From a virus: a DNA stretch of 64,000 bases. A model generated the notes under the pieces. That model ran no database searches. It had not been told where the DNA came from and saw nothing but the letters and a program-made list of their open reading frames with translations. Both the position numbers and the translations under genes were made by a program. Shown here piece after piece: positions 6,225-13,130 of the stretch (position 1 is its first letter; each line of letters begins with the position of its first letter). The stretch covers positions 124,001 through 188,000 of the IMG/VR virus record IMGVR_UViG_3300017971_000190. The stretch is one strand, 5' to 3'.

Positions 6225-6578
6225 TTACTTTCTCCTGGAGCGTTTTTGGTGATGTAGTCTACTGTAGGATTTAGAGAACTGTTGCTTTTGCTTATTTTTA
6301 TTGTGGTCTCTTTGTCTAGCTTTCTTATCACCCAACCATGGAGCTGAAGAGATTAATTCTTTAAGATGTTTTTCTATTTTTTGTTTAGAAGCTGAATAAC
6401 ATCTTAGCTTTATTTCTCGCGCTGGAAGTCCTGAACACTCAGGACAAACCATTTCTGTATCATAACCGCAAGTACAATCACCAGTCTGACAAGCACATGT
6501 GGTAGAACTGTAGCTAAGCACAGCTCTGCTTTCTAAAAGAGTATTACAACGTGGGCACCTGTAACCCGAACTTAACAT
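6225..6578 (-). CDS. multi-cysteine zinc protein with basic tail, 117 aa
   Basis: CPRC (8-11), a CxC/CxCG cluster (about 28-38) and CPEC (about 45-48) suggest one or two zinc sites. The last 45 residues are strongly basic (DHNKNKQKQQFSKSYSRL, then KRSRRK), compatible with nucleic-acid binding. No family name. It is part of a row of five or six small cysteine-rich genes between 6225 and 7437. Confidence 0.55.
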   Translation of the reverse strand: MLSSGYRCPRCNTLLESRAVLSYSSTTCACQTGDCTCGYDTEMVCPECSGLPAREIKLRCYSASKQKIEKHLKELISSAPWLGDKKARQRDHNKNKQKQQFSKSYSRLHHQKRSRRK

Positions 6579-6587
6579 ACCAATGTC

Positions 6588-6854
6588 TTAGTGTAAATTG
6601 GAATTGCCTTCTGGATCATCGTCATCGCTACCATTTTCAGGGTCAAAAGAAACCCCTTCAAAATAGGCACCTTCTTTGCTCCAGTGTTTAACCATATTTT
6701 TACGTTTTAAAGTGAAAAAGGAAAGTATGTTACGGCAACAAATTTCGCAAATGGACACTCCCTCATTAGTGGTAACTAGACTTCTACAATCTCCACCACA
6801 GAAACTACATTCATCATCGTCAATAACCATATTGTCATTATCTTGAGACACCAT
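6588..6854 (-). CDS. ClpX-type zinc-binding-domain protein, 88 aa
   Basis: ECSFCGGDCRSLVTTNEGVS followed by ICEICC matches the C4 zinc-binding domain at the N terminus of ClpX (CSFCGK...ICDECV), here without an AAA+ module. The C terminus is acidic (GSDDDDPEG). In ClpX this domain binds adaptors and substrates, so a free copy could interfere with or redirect the host protease. That is inference from the family. Confidence 0.6.
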   Translation of the reverse strand: MVSQDNDNMVIDDDECSFCGGDCRSLVTTNEGVSICEICCRNILSFFTLKRKNMVKHWSKEGAYFEGVSFDPENGSDDDDPEGNSNLH

Positions 6855-6912
6855 GAGAAAATTATTTTCTTTCTTTTAGTAGTAGTTCAAGTATTGGACA
6901 AAATTGAAACGC

Positions 6913-7023
6913 TTAGTAGCCATAAAGACAATTTCCTGTTTGAAGTACGATAGCTCCTGCCAGAGCTAAAATAATAATGGTCCAAGTAGTAAGGATATTA
7001 CGCCTCGTCTTCTCTGCTGACAT
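6913..7023 (-). CDS. 36-aa single-span membrane peptide
   Basis: The frame starts MSAEKTRRN, followed by a hydrophobic stretch of about 19 residues (ILTTWTIIILALAGAIVL) and a short C terminus ending GNCLYGY. A cytoplasmic positive N terminus fits an N-in topology. It overlaps the end of the upstream zinc-ribbon gene by 26 bases. No strong Shine-Dalgarno is visible, so the call rests on the clean membrane segment. Confidence 0.4.
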   Translation of the reverse strand: MSAEKTRRNILTTWTIIILALAGAIVLQTGNCLYGY

Positions 7024-7225
7024 GAGAGGAAGTACTTTCTTTATGCTGACAATTACAAGTAGGAATCCAAGAGGTAGAAGGAGGATTATTTGCTGTCGAT
7101 TTTACTCTTATTTCTTCGTACTCCAGACCGCAATAGGAACAAGTTGGAACAGTTTTTAACCCGGTTCCTTGTTTTTTATTATTTCTCATCTTTCGTGAGA
7201 AAGAGAAATTAAAAAGCCGCTTCAT
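6998..7225 (-). CDS. small zinc-ribbon protein, 75 aa
   Basis: CSYCG (29-33) and CNC (about 57-59) with intervening EYEEIRVKS could form a zinc ribbon. The start at 7225 is favoured by its ATGA overlap with the stop of the upstream FmdB-like gene. The N terminus is basic (MKRLFNFSFSRKMRNNKK). Function unknown. Confidence 0.5.
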   Translation of the reverse strand: MKRLFNFSFSRKMRNNKKQGTGLKTVPTCSYCGLEYEEIRVKSTANNPPSTSWIPTCNCQHKESTSSHVSREDEA

Positions 7226-7437
7226 GGTTTATTTTTCTTCCTACTGTTACTTGTCCTAGTACCATAACCAGTATTTGCCCAATCGCCTCGAAGTGAAAAA
7301 TCACAAAGACTAATGAGCTGTTCTGTTTTTGTGCTCCTACACTTTTTACAACGGCACGGTTTGGTACGGTCTTTAATCTTGCGTTCTACTTCAAAAGTGG
7401 CATCGCACTTGAAACAGCGAAATTCGTAAATTGGCAT
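7222..7437 (-). CDS. FmdB-type zinc-ribbon protein
   Basis: MPIYEFRCFKCDATFEVERK at the N terminus, CRCKKC about 20 residues later, and a C-terminal SLRGDWANTGYG segment match the FmdB putative regulatory zinc-ribbon family, which has MPIYEYxCxxCG and a similar terminal pattern. 71 aa is the normal length. Family members are presumed regulators. The target in a phage is unknown. Confidence 0.75.
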   Translation of the reverse strand: MPIYEFRCFKCDATFEVERKIKDRTKPCRCKKCRSTKTEQLISLCDFSLRGDWANTGYGTRTSNSRKKNKP

Positions 7438-7444
7438 ATTAAAT

Positions 7445-7750
7445 TTAATATTCTAAAGCTTCATAGCAAAATTCGGGAGCAAGCACAGCTTCATCTGGCA
7501 TGGGGACAAGATAAGGAGTCCAACTGCCATCCCAACTACGAATACGACTCGTTCCTTTTTCATAGACTTTAACATTTGGTTCCCAACCAACTTGCATCAT
7601 AGGAAGAAATAGGGTTGGATTTCCTTCAGCTTTCCAATTTGGAGGTGTTAAAAAAGAAAGTAGGTTGTCTTCTTTTTCATCCTCCTCTTTTCCAACCACA
7701 GCCATTGCCATGTCAATATGCATTACAATTTCTTTAGTTGTTTCTGACAT
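7445..7750 (-). CDS. hypothetical protein, 101 aa
   Basis: Acidic N-terminal third (KEEDEKEDN) followed by a Trp/Pro-rich region (TPPNWKAEGNPTLFLP, SWDGSWTPYLVPMPDE). It sits 7 bases from the helicase-domain gene upstream, in the same operon. No recognised family. Confidence 0.5.
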   Translation of the reverse strand: MSETTKEIVMHIDMAMAVVGKEEDEKEDNLLSFLTPPNWKAEGNPTLFLPMMQVGWEPNVKVYEKGTSRIRSWDGSWTPYLVPMPDEAVLAPEFCYEALEY

Positions 7751-7757
7751 TTTATTT

Positions 7758-8402
7758 TTAATCCAAAACTTTCCAACCGTTTTTCTTAGCTACTCTACTA
7801 TTCTTCTTTGCACAATTTTCTAACCAGGGGTGTTTATCAACATAGTAACGAATCACAGTATCTTTCCTAATTGGTTTAATACTACCTACTACTTTACAAA
7901 TTCTAATAGGTTCAGGTAGCAAACAACGTCGTTCAAATGACGCTATTGTAGGTGTGAGAATGTGTACAGTATTAAACCACTTGCTAAGTGGATCTTTTAC
8001 AATATTACAACCTTGCATTTCTACCATACATTCTAACAATTTTGTAGACAAAAATAAATCAACATTTCCTGTTTTTATTTTATCTAAAATAGTTGCTCTA
8101 TCTGTACCGTTTAAATTGCCATGAAGATATGCAACCTGAAAAGAAGCTTGGAACTTAGTAAGTAGTTTCTCTAACAAACTTTTTCGTTCAGCAATTGCAA
8201 TTACTTTTCTATCAACTTCCAGATCTTTTTGGATAAGATCCCTAGCTTGTCTATAACGATAAAAGGAAATTTGAGTCATAACTTGACTCCAACGATAATG
8301 GACAGGCAGTTTATTTCCTCTTATATCATGTTCCCAAATCATAGGTGTAAAATCTGTTTTAATAAAATGTACTGTCATAGAATTTTCCTTTTTCTCTGTC
8401 AT
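7758..8402 (-). CDS. stand-alone SF2 helicase C-terminal domain
   Basis: Residues about 50-160 follow the RecA-like second lobe of SF2 helicases: RKVIAIAERKSLLEKLLTKF (motif IV region), VAYLHGNLNGTDRATILDKI, and NVDLFLSTKLLECMVEMQGC (motif V region). The motif I and II lobe is absent, and the neighbouring upstream gene does not supply one. Motif VI is only loosely matched (ERRCLLPEPIR). The protein may act with a separately encoded lobe, be a regulator, or be a decayed helicase. 214 aa. ATGA overlap with the upstream gene. Confidence 0.6.
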   Translation of the reverse strand: MTEKKENSMTVHFIKTDFTPMIWEHDIRGNKLPVHYRWSQVMTQISFYRYRQARDLIQKDLEVDRKVIAIAERKSLLEKLLTKFQASFQVAYLHGNLNGTDRATILDKIKTGNVDLFLSTKLLECMVEMQGCNIVKDPLSKWFNTVHILTPTIASFERRCLLPEPIRICKVVGSIKPIRKDTVIRYYVDKHPWLENCAKKNSRVAKKNGWKVLD

Positions 8403-8749
8403 AACAACCCTAAAATCTCTAGTTCAACTCCAATTTCTAAAAAATGAAAATCTCCTATGTGACCAAAAATAGTTTTAACACTATAAGCTTCGTAATATTT
8501 AATTTGATCTACTATAGATCCGTATTTTTCTTTGTCCCCAAAATGTAAATCATCATGGCTATAAAAGCAAATGCTATTATCTTTTGCACTGCGAAAAACT
8601 TGGAAAATTTCAGGAGTTTCTTCTTCTCCTTTAATACAAAGAAGACTGTGACTAAACGGTTTAGCCCAAGCTAAGCAATCTGCTCGAAGTCGTCTGTAGC
8701 CCATACTAAGAGCTGCTACTTCAAGTTCTTTTAGTTCTTCGCTATTCAA
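8399..8749 (-). CDS. hypothetical protein, 116 aa
   Basis: Mixed alpha/beta composition with several His and acidic residues (FYSHDDLHFGDKEKY, FGHIGDFHFLEIG). It overlaps both neighbours (8 bases with the exonuclease gene, 4 with the helicase-domain gene), so it is firmly in the operon. No family recognised. Confidence 0.5.
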   Translation of the reverse strand: MNSEELKELEVAALSMGYRRLRADCLAWAKPFSHSLLCIKGEEETPEIFQVFRSAKDNSICFYSHDDLHFGDKEKYGSIVDQIKYYEAYSVKTIFGHIGDFHFLEIGVELEILGLL

Positions 8750-9335
8750 TCTTTTTACCTTTTAAAACTGAAAGCATGAGTCGAATGCTTTGTCGGGCAT
8801 CTTTGCACGGGTCATGTGCAGGAAGTTCGTCTTCTCGTCGTTTATAAGTGGCTATAGGATCGTAACCGTGAGCAAGAAGAACACTTGCAACATCAATTAA
8901 AGGAAGAGGGCTATGGGTCATATCTCTATGACCAACTGAATGCAACATCTCCAAAATAAAATTGAACTCGACCGGGAAAGGACAATCTGATACTGCAATT
9001 AAATTAGGATACTTGAAGAAACAAACATCCCAAACCTCTTTGTAGAACCTTTGATAAAAATCAATAATACCTTTGCAGTTAGCCCAAAGCGGTGGAAGAG
9101 CTGGAATTACATTTTCTAGTACCCAATATTCATCTTTGTGATTAATTTCCCACCTAGTAGAATCGTTACTCGCGTAATCCCAATAAAGCAAATTTGAGAA
9201 AATTTTAAAATCCCAACCGTAAATACCACTTTCTAGTTCTGCGCCACTTTCATCTACTAAACAAAATCCTACAGCGAAAGGAGGCCCAAATAGGCCCAAA
9301 CTTTCAACATCTAGAGAAAGGTAATGTTGTCTCAT
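8742..9335 (-). CDS. DnaQ-like (DEDDh) 3'-5' exonuclease
   Basis: YLSLDVESLGLFGPPFAVGF at the N terminus gives the DxE motif, a central AVSDCPFPVEFNF segment gives the second acidic motif, and AHDPCKDARQSI near the C terminus gives the His and Asp of a DEDDh site. These residues bind two metal ions for exonucleolytic cleavage. I start at the ATG at 9333-9335, 1 base after the upstream stop. A TTG seven codons earlier is the alternative. 197 aa. Confidence 0.7.
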   Translation of the reverse strand: MRQHYLSLDVESLGLFGPPFAVGFCLVDESGAELESGIYGWDFKIFSNLLYWDYASNDSTRWEINHKDEYWVLENVIPALPPLWANCKGIIDFYQRFYKEVWDVCFFKYPNLIAVSDCPFPVEFNFILEMLHSVGHRDMTHSPLPLIDVASVLLAHGYDPIATYKRREDELPAHDPCKDARQSIRLMLSVLKGKKIE

Positions 9336-9336
9336 T

Positions 9337-9717
9337 TTAAATATTATTCTCCTCAAATTTAATACCGTGCTTAATTAAAATTTGACAAACAGGTTTGCTC
9401 AATTCAGGGTGATCTATGAGCCCCACTAAATTCTCGATAATTCTAACAAACTCGTCCGCTCGTTTAGGAGAACCTGTCATAAACATATACCTGTACGGTT
9501 GAATCATACTATTTACTAGATCGTTGTTCAACGCTTCTAACTCTAAAAATGCTTCCTGAACGTGTTTAGTTGCTATATCAATACAAGTGGGGAATTCAGT
9601 TCCCCACGTTGGATCACTGATTATTACACGTTTAGTACCATCATCACCTTGAATGTAAATATGGTGAAAAGTTTGTGCCTCTTCTTTGAAATTACTCAAG
9701 TCAAGTTTGCTCTTCAT
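9337..9717 (-). CDS. hypothetical protein, 126 aa
   Basis: Start taken at the ATG at 9715-9717, just past the upstream stop and preceded by GAGG. A TTG eight codons earlier is possible. The N-terminal half is beta-rich (FHHIYIQGDDGTKRVIIS) and the C-terminal half helical. No family recognised. Confidence 0.5.
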   Translation of the reverse strand: MKSKLDLSNFKEEAQTFHHIYIQGDDGTKRVIISDPTWGTEFPTCIDIATKHVQEAFLELEALNNDLVNSMIQPYRYMFMTGSPKRADEFVRIIENLVGLIDHPELSKPVCQILIKHGIKFEENNI

Positions 9718-9721
9718 AGCC

Positions 9722-9925
9722 TCACACCAATTCCTTTTCAATGGCCATTTTTTCAGTGATAATTAAATTACCACTTGTTCCTTTCTTGTAGGTTTCAGAG
9801 TCGTCATGAATTGCCCACTTAGGAATCCAAACATCGTCACCATAAATATTAACCAGAATGGCTTTTTCGCTATCCCAATTGCATTCAATACCTTCAAACT
9901 CTACGTAACCTTCATAGTCACCCAT
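9722..9925 (-). CDS. small conserved protein with an IPKWAI motif, 67 aa
   Basis: Compact beta-type protein. ILVNIYGDDVWIPKWAIHDD and GNLIITEKMAIEKEL resemble a widespread small protein type with a W-IPKSQI-x-D-S-E pattern and a C-terminal LxIxEWIAxxKGL. Function of that type is unknown to me. ATG overlap with the upstream gene. Confidence 0.55.
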   Translation of the reverse strand: MGDYEGYVEFEGIECNWDSEKAILVNIYGDDVWIPKWAIHDDSETYKKGTSGNLIITEKMAIEKELV

Positions 9926-10241
9926 TGCTTCTTCTCCACGAAAAACCGTGTTCTTTGAGAATGGTTATCGCCTTTTCTCGATTAAGATTGGGATCTTCTA
10001 CCAATTCAAAAACAGCTTCTATGACGTTATCACTAATGATAGGACCAGTACATCCTCTCCACTCTTCTTTAGTCACAGCCAGTTGCTTTACTTTATCACT
10101 ATGCTCAAAATACATTCCAACAGGAGTATCTGCTGGATTAGCTATTTCGAGTGTACCTTCATCCATTTGCATGGTTAGGGTACTATCTTCACCTGTTTTG
10201 ATTGTTACTTCACTACCGTACACTTTAGTTCTGTCTGCCAT
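9918..10241 (-). CDS. hypothetical protein, 107 aa
   Basis: Starts MADRTKVYGSEVTIKTGEDS. The first half is beta-rich, then comes a helical segment (NLNREKAITILKEHGFSWRR). The opposite strand is open over the same bases but encodes an unlikely Ser/Leu-rich product, so this frame is preferred. Overlaps both neighbours. No family. Confidence 0.5.
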   Translation of the reverse strand: MADRTKVYGSEVTIKTGEDSTLTMQMDEGTLEIANPADTPVGMYFEHSDKVKQLAVTKEEWRGCTGPIISDNVIEAVFELVEDPNLNREKAITILKEHGFSWRRSNG

Positions 10242-10461
10242 TTTCTACCTCTAAAAACAAGGATCCGTCAGCACTAAAACCGTCAAAAAACTCACTACCT
10301 TCCTTATTATTTTCATTTTTGGGAATTTCAATTTGATCAACTTTTTTGATGGTATCTTCAGCGCATTTTGCAGAAAAAGAATCAACCACAATAATGTCAT
10401 CAGATTTTTTCTTTTTAAACGCTTCTTCCACATCTTTTATAAATTGAGATAGGTAATCCAT
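10225..10461 (-). CDS. hypothetical protein, 78 aa
   Basis: A charged helical N terminus (FIKDVEEAFKKKKSDD), then an acidic, low-complexity C terminus. Ribosome-binding sequence AGAGGTGAAAG lies upstream of the ATG at 10461. No recognised family. Ten bases downstream of the HU-like gene, in the same orientation. Confidence 0.5.
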   Translation of the reverse strand: MDYLSQFIKDVEEAFKKKKSDDIIVVDSFSAKCAEDTIKKVDQIEIPKNENNKEGSEFFDGFSADGSLFLEVENGRQN

Positions 10462-10470
10462 CTTTCACCT

Positions 10471-11010
10471 CTAAAAAAGTAGAGAATCACCGTCATCAAA
10501 ATCACCTAGTAAACCCCCTCCGGTTTCATCTTCACTAGTTTTAACTTCTTCCTTTTTATTTTCTATTTCTACTTCAATACTACCTGTTTCAATTTGTTCT
10601 GTAACGTCTACGTTGTTAATTTTAACAGAAGCTTCATTTGTAATAGTAGCATCAGTTTCCAACTCGGAGGAGACTTTATTAGTATTTAAATCTGATTCAT
10701 TCCTTTCAGGTTCCCCTTCCATTACTTTTTGCCCCACACTTTTTACCCAGTCACGATCTGGTTCTTCTACCTGTACAGTCTCTTTATCATTAATTGCCTT
10801 TTTCAATTGGGTAAAAGGTTTAAATCTAACTACCTCTACAATTCGCTCCTCTTCCCCGGTATCCTTACCAAAACGTTTTCCTCCTACTAGAATTTCAGTT
10901 GTGTAGAACTTTCCAAAACCAGCAATTTTAATTTCACTACCTGAAACTAATTCGTTGGTAATAATGGCAGTTGCCACTTGCAACACTTCTGTCATATCTT
11001 TGTCGATCAT
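10471..11010 (-). CDS. HU/IHF-like DNA-binding protein with acidic tail
   Basis: Residues 5-75 match the HU/IHF fold: a helical N terminus (EVLQVATAIITNELVSGSEI), IKIAGFGKFYTTE (the GFGxF turn), then a TGEEERI segment and VRFKPFTQLKKAIN. The usual beta-arm Arg/Lys pattern is present in part. About 100 further residues are Glu/Asp/Thr-rich and end GDFDDGDSLLF, an unusual acidic extension that could modulate DNA binding or recruit partners. AAGGAG precedes the ATG. Confidence 0.72.
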   Translation of the reverse strand: MIDKDMTEVLQVATAIITNELVSGSEIKIAGFGKFYTTEILVGGKRFGKDTGEEERIVEVVRFKPFTQLKKAINDKETVQVEEPDRDWVKSVGQKVMEGEPERNESDLNTNKVSSELETDATITNEASVKINNVDVTEQIETGSIEVEIENKKEEVKTSEDETGGGLLGDFDDGDSLLF

Positions 11011-11097
11011 GGGAATTTTTCTCCTTTGATTTTTGAAAGGTGGGGAAGCAAAAGTGCTCCGTAATTAAAGTTATAGGATGGTTTTACAAATCAAGCT

Positions 11098-12471
11098 TCA
11101 GATTGTAGCAGGTTCACCTTCGTCAGTCAAACTAGAAATAAGAGCTTTCTGCTGAGCAGTCCATAAGGAACTCTTAGTACTTAGCAGCCTAAGCTTTAGG
11201 TCAGCTAAAGGTACTCTTAAAAATTGACTAGCTTGCTTCCCCAGTTGTTTGGGGGTCAAAATAGCGAAGTCTCTTCCCTTTGCAGTTAAGAAACGATTAA
11301 AAAGAGGGTGAGGAGTTTCACTTGTTACTATTTGGGCAAAAGTTCCTAATTCCTTGTCTATAATTTCCAGTTGGGAAACCAACTCTGTAGCTTTTTTCTG
11401 CTGCTCACGACTACTACCAGCTTTTGAATCTGGAATAACATCTATCAGTCTAAACCCATCTTCACCTCTTTCTTGAAGTAAGCTAGTACGAGTAAGCTGA
11501 AAATCGTCTAAATCTTCAGGATTAAAATCAATAAGAGGCAGTCTTCTTTTTTTTTGGCCAGTTTGTTTAATTTGTTCTCTTGCTATAACAGCATCGTTTT
11601 TAGTAGCATAAAGGCAATCTACCCAAACAAAACGAACTTTGCCGGTCTTTTTAAAGAGAGCGTGTATTTTACAACGTCCACTAGGAGTTACTTCTCTAGC
11701 AGATAAAGTACTACTGATAAGTACTTTTTTAACACACAATTTTTTGGGATTAAGATACCAAGCGTAGCGGGATTGAGCTTTTTGGTGGGTACGTTCTATG
11801 ACACGTTTTTTAGGTCTACCGTAAGCTCCTGCTATGTTGTTGACTCTGTTTTTTAAACTTCGTTGTATTTTCTTAACCATATGTTCTTCTTCTAAATTGT
11901 CTACCTCATAATGACGTACTAACCGAACAGCATGAAGACTCAAATCACTTACAAAGTCTTCTCTGTCCTGCCCACCATCGTAATTAGTAATAAAAGAAAG
12001 TTGGGTTCTGCAAAGTTTTTTAATATTGGGAATAACCTGACGGACATAGGCGTTCACACCAGAAGGTGTATGTACTGGAATAGTATTACGACTTTTTACA
12101 ATTTGATTTCTTTCTTCTTTTGTAAGAGTGGAAACAGCCCAAAGGAGATCTAACTCGTGAAGCTCTAAAGCTTCTGCTATCATTTTATACCTACGTCTGG
12201 TTTTTCTTGGATAACTAGACATAGTATGAATACCTTTAAATAGTGTATTTTTAATTATACTATCATCTAGTTCTTCTTTTAAAAATAGAAAGGAAGAAAT
12301 TTGCTCTTTATAGCCTTCAAGGATAATTTTGACGGCTTTTCGATACTGACGCTTTCCAATAAAACGGCAAATATACAGAACTATAACTTTGGATACGGAT
12401 TGAAGACAGGTGTCTACCAGGTCGTCTTTTTCGAGCTGTTTGACGACAGAAAGGTAGAGAGAATCCACCAT
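11098..12471 (-). CDS. large basic protein with sigma-factor-like segments, 457 aa
   Basis: Residues about 165-225 (DREDFVSDLSLHAVRLVRHY, KKIQRSLKNRVNNI) resemble sigma70 region 2. A C-terminal stretch (LTPKQLGKQASQFLRVPLAD) looks like a helix-turn-helix, which would suit region 4. The central part is basic and unfamiliar. A phage sigma-like transcription factor is the best guess. It is uncertain, because promoter-melting residues cannot be judged by eye. A consensus promoter lies 60-90 bases upstream, so this gene heads its own transcript. Confidence 0.45.
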   Translation of the reverse strand: MVDSLYLSVVKQLEKDDLVDTCLQSVSKVIVLYICRFIGKRQYRKAVKIILEGYKEQISSFLFLKEELDDSIIKNTLFKGIHTMSSYPRKTRRRYKMIAEALELHELDLLWAVSTLTKEERNQIVKSRNTIPVHTPSGVNAYVRQVIPNIKKLCRTQLSFITNYDGGQDREDFVSDLSLHAVRLVRHYEVDNLEEEHMVKKIQRSLKNRVNNIAGAYGRPKKRVIERTHQKAQSRYAWYLNPKKLCVKKVLISSTLSAREVTPSGRCKIHALFKKTGKVRFVWVDCLYATKNDAVIAREQIKQTGQKKRRLPLIDFNPEDLDDFQLTRTSLLQERGEDGFRLIDVIPDSKAGSSREQQKKATELVSQLEIIDKELGTFAQIVTSETPHPLFNRFLTAKGRDFAILTPKQLGKQASQFLRVPLADLKLRLLSTKSSLWTAQQKALISSLTDEGEPATI

Positions 12472-12531
12472 AATGGCTCTCCTCCGAGGTACGTCTGCTG
12501 GTTTTTCAGTCGCTAGTTCTAGGTTGGAGAT

Positions 12532-12560
12532 ATTATACGGTGGTAGGACTAAGAGGTCAA
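12532..12560 (-). promoter_or_regulatory. strong sigma70-type promoter
   Basis: On the minus strand TTGACC (12560-12555), 17-base spacer, TATAAT (12537-12532). This is the best promoter match in the window. It drives the gene starting at 12471 and probably the operon down to 4832. The rest of the gap (12472-12735) has two copies of GTAGGAGTTA (plus strand, near 12620 and 12645) but no convincing gene. Confidence 0.75.
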
Positions 12561-12735
12561 GAAAAATCGAACATTTTTAATTTATCAATAATTACAACAA
12601 CTTACGCCATGTAGGTATATGTAGGAGTTATTATTAGGTGGTAGGAGTTACAAGTAGATCTGAAAAATGCCATCCTACTGAAGCAAAAGAAGGCGGAAAG
12701 AGCGGAGCGGAAGAAAACGATTCGAATACTAAAGA

Positions 12736-13080
12736 TCAGATAGGGTCTATATTTGCAGTATCTTCTAATTTTTTCAAACGTGAATCAAGTTCTTTCACAC
12801 GGTCTAAAATGGAAAGACCTTCTACATGCTGAGCAGTAATCTTTTTGTGCAAGTTAACTATTTCTTCTCTTGCAATGTCCAACCTTTTTCTATTTTGCTC
12901 GATTTGCATGGTCCCCTCTTCTAGGCGCATGGCCAAATCTTCAAACAAATTGAAAATCTGTTCTATAGTGTTACCAGTCTCAGTTACACGGTGTACCAGA
13001 GACCGCATTTCTACATTAACTAGGTCTCTGTAGATTTCTATAGTAGATTTATTTTTTACTTCGGTACTTTTTTCGCTCAT
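12736..13080 (-). CDS. coiled-coil protein, 114 aa
   Basis: Almost entirely helical with heptad-like hydrophobics (IEQIFNLFEDLAMRLEEGTM, then a long E/R/K-rich stretch to LDSRLKKLEDTAN). No membrane segment. It is the last gene of the virion block before the promoter at 12532. Function unknown; a structural or assembly role is plausible from position. Confidence 0.5.
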   Translation of the reverse strand: MSEKSTEVKNKSTIEIYRDLVNVEMRSLVHRVTETGNTIEQIFNLFEDLAMRLEEGTMQIEQNRKRLDIAREEIVNLHKKITAQHVEGLSILDRVKELDSRLKKLEDTANIDPI

Positions 13081-13130
13081 GGTGGGTAATTTTGCTTTCT
13101 ACTAACTTTCCCACTACCACGTTCCCACCA

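Noticed and set aside
9925-10254. Plus-strand open frame of 109 codons
   Set aside because: Antisense shadow of the 107-aa minus-strand gene; composition is Ser/Leu-rich without features and it has no operon context.
12600-12735. A 23-codon minus-strand peptide (MAFFRSTC...) between the coiled-coil gene and the promoter
   Set aside because: Very short, no ribosome-binding site, and composition not distinguishable from chance.
12638-12832. Plus-strand open frame of 64 codons in the gap after the coiled-coil gene
   Set aside because: Low-complexity Ser/Lys/Glu product running opposite to every neighbour and overlapping a well-supported minus-strand gene.
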